Shown: positions 5,019 to 5,191 of the stretch, in pieces
Numbering within the stretch: position 1 is the first letter of the stretch
Layout of the letters: every line of letters begins with the position of its first letter
Source of the DNA: a bacterium HR39
GTDB taxonomy: Bacteria > Pseudomonadota > Alphaproteobacteria > Geminicoccales > Geminicoccaceae
Length of the DNA stretch: 5,191 nucleotides
Reading direction: 5' to 3'
Assembly (NCBI GenBank): GCA_002898955.1
Contig: BEIP01000135.1
Span: 1 to 5,191 of the forward strand
The notes under the pieces: model-generated
What the model saw: the letters and a program-made list of their open reading frames with translations, nothing else
Told to the model about the DNA's origin: nothing
Database searches by the model: none
Translations under genes and position numbers: made by a program

Positions 5019-5191
5019 TCAGGCCACCGGTTCGGCCTCCGTCTCGGCCCTGCGCCTCGCTTCGGCCAGCTCGACCGCCACCCGCAGGATCCAGTCCTCC
5101 TGACCGGCCACCGCCTGGCGCCGCCCCAGCTCCACGAGGATCTCGCCGGGATCCACCCCGCGCTCGGCGCCGATGCGCTTGGCGTGGAGCA
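5019..5191 (-). CDS. dmpG: 4-hydroxy-2-oxovalerate aldolase (DmpG/BphI type), C-terminal fragment at window edge
   Basis: This enzyme cleaves 4-hydroxy-2-oxovalerate to pyruvate and acetaldehyde, the last carbon-carbon cleavage of the pathway. Only the last 56 residues are in the window. The segment [18 protein letters not shown] is the hallmark of the C-terminal helical domain of DmpG/BphI aldolases, where ILVELGxRxxVGGQEDMI is usual. It differs mildly (AGQEDW for GGQEDM) and has a charged tail rich in Arg, Glu and Ala before the TGA at 5021-5019. The family works in a channelling complex with an acylating acetaldehyde dehydrogenase (DmpF), which is not in the window and may be encoded just upstream. 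The truncation is due to the window edge, not a broken gene. The short length limits certainty about the rest of the protein. Confidence 0.85.
   Translation of the reverse strand, partial: LHAKRIGAERGVDPGEILVELGRRQAVAGQEDWILRVAVELAEARRRAETEAEPVA

Noticed and set aside
1..5191. Searched by eye for tRNA or rRNA genes, CRISPR repeats, insertion-sequence ends, hairpin terminators and internal promoters.
   Set aside because: None seen. Intergenic gaps are at most 31 bases and are taken up mainly by ribosome binding sites.

Overview
The window is a high-GC (roughly two thirds G+C), tightly packed stretch in which every supportable gene lies on the minus strand. It reads as one operon from the right edge to the left edge. 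It encodes most of a catechol meta-cleavage lower pathway of the dmp/xyl type, the route that turns 2-hydroxymuconic semialdehyde into pyruvate and an aldehyde. The gene families and base composition suggest a proteobacterium, but nothing in the window fixes the genus. Both edge genes are cut by the window.

In transcription order: (1) the C-terminal end of a DmpG/BphI-type 4-hydroxy-2-oxovalerate aldolase (5191-5019); (2) a single-domain FAD synthetase, i.e. the adenylyltransferase half of RibF without the riboflavin kinase half (4987-4424); (3) an HpaC-like flavin reductase (4404-3868); (4) a small 4-oxalocrotonate tautomerase-family protein starting at GTG (3871-3674); (5) a divergent 4-oxalocrotonate decarboxylase/hydratase-family protein (3674-2955); (6) a 2-hydroxymuconic semialdehyde dehydrogenase (2926-1463); (7) a DmpE-type 2-oxopent-4-enoate hydratase (1481-690); (8) the N-terminal part of a meta-cleavage product alpha/beta hydrolase (676-1). 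No gap between genes exceeds 31 bases, several genes overlap, and no internal promoter or terminator is evident.

Together the genes cover both branches after ring cleavage. The hydrolase branch goes straight to 2-oxopent-4-enoate. The dehydrogenase-tautomerase-decarboxylase branch reaches the same intermediate through 4-oxalocrotonate. Hydratase and aldolase then finish the route. The ring-cleavage dioxygenase, the acylating aldehyde dehydrogenase and the ring hydroxylase are not in the window and presumably lie beyond its edges.

Two features stand out. A flavin-supply pair (FAD synthetase plus flavin reductase) sits inside the operon, which suggests that the upstream hydroxylase is a two-component FADH2-dependent monooxygenase. 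The tautomerase lacks the N-terminal catalytic proline of its family, although the neighbouring active-site arginines are kept; the decarboxylase encoded directly after it also departs from family consensus at a metal-ligand position.
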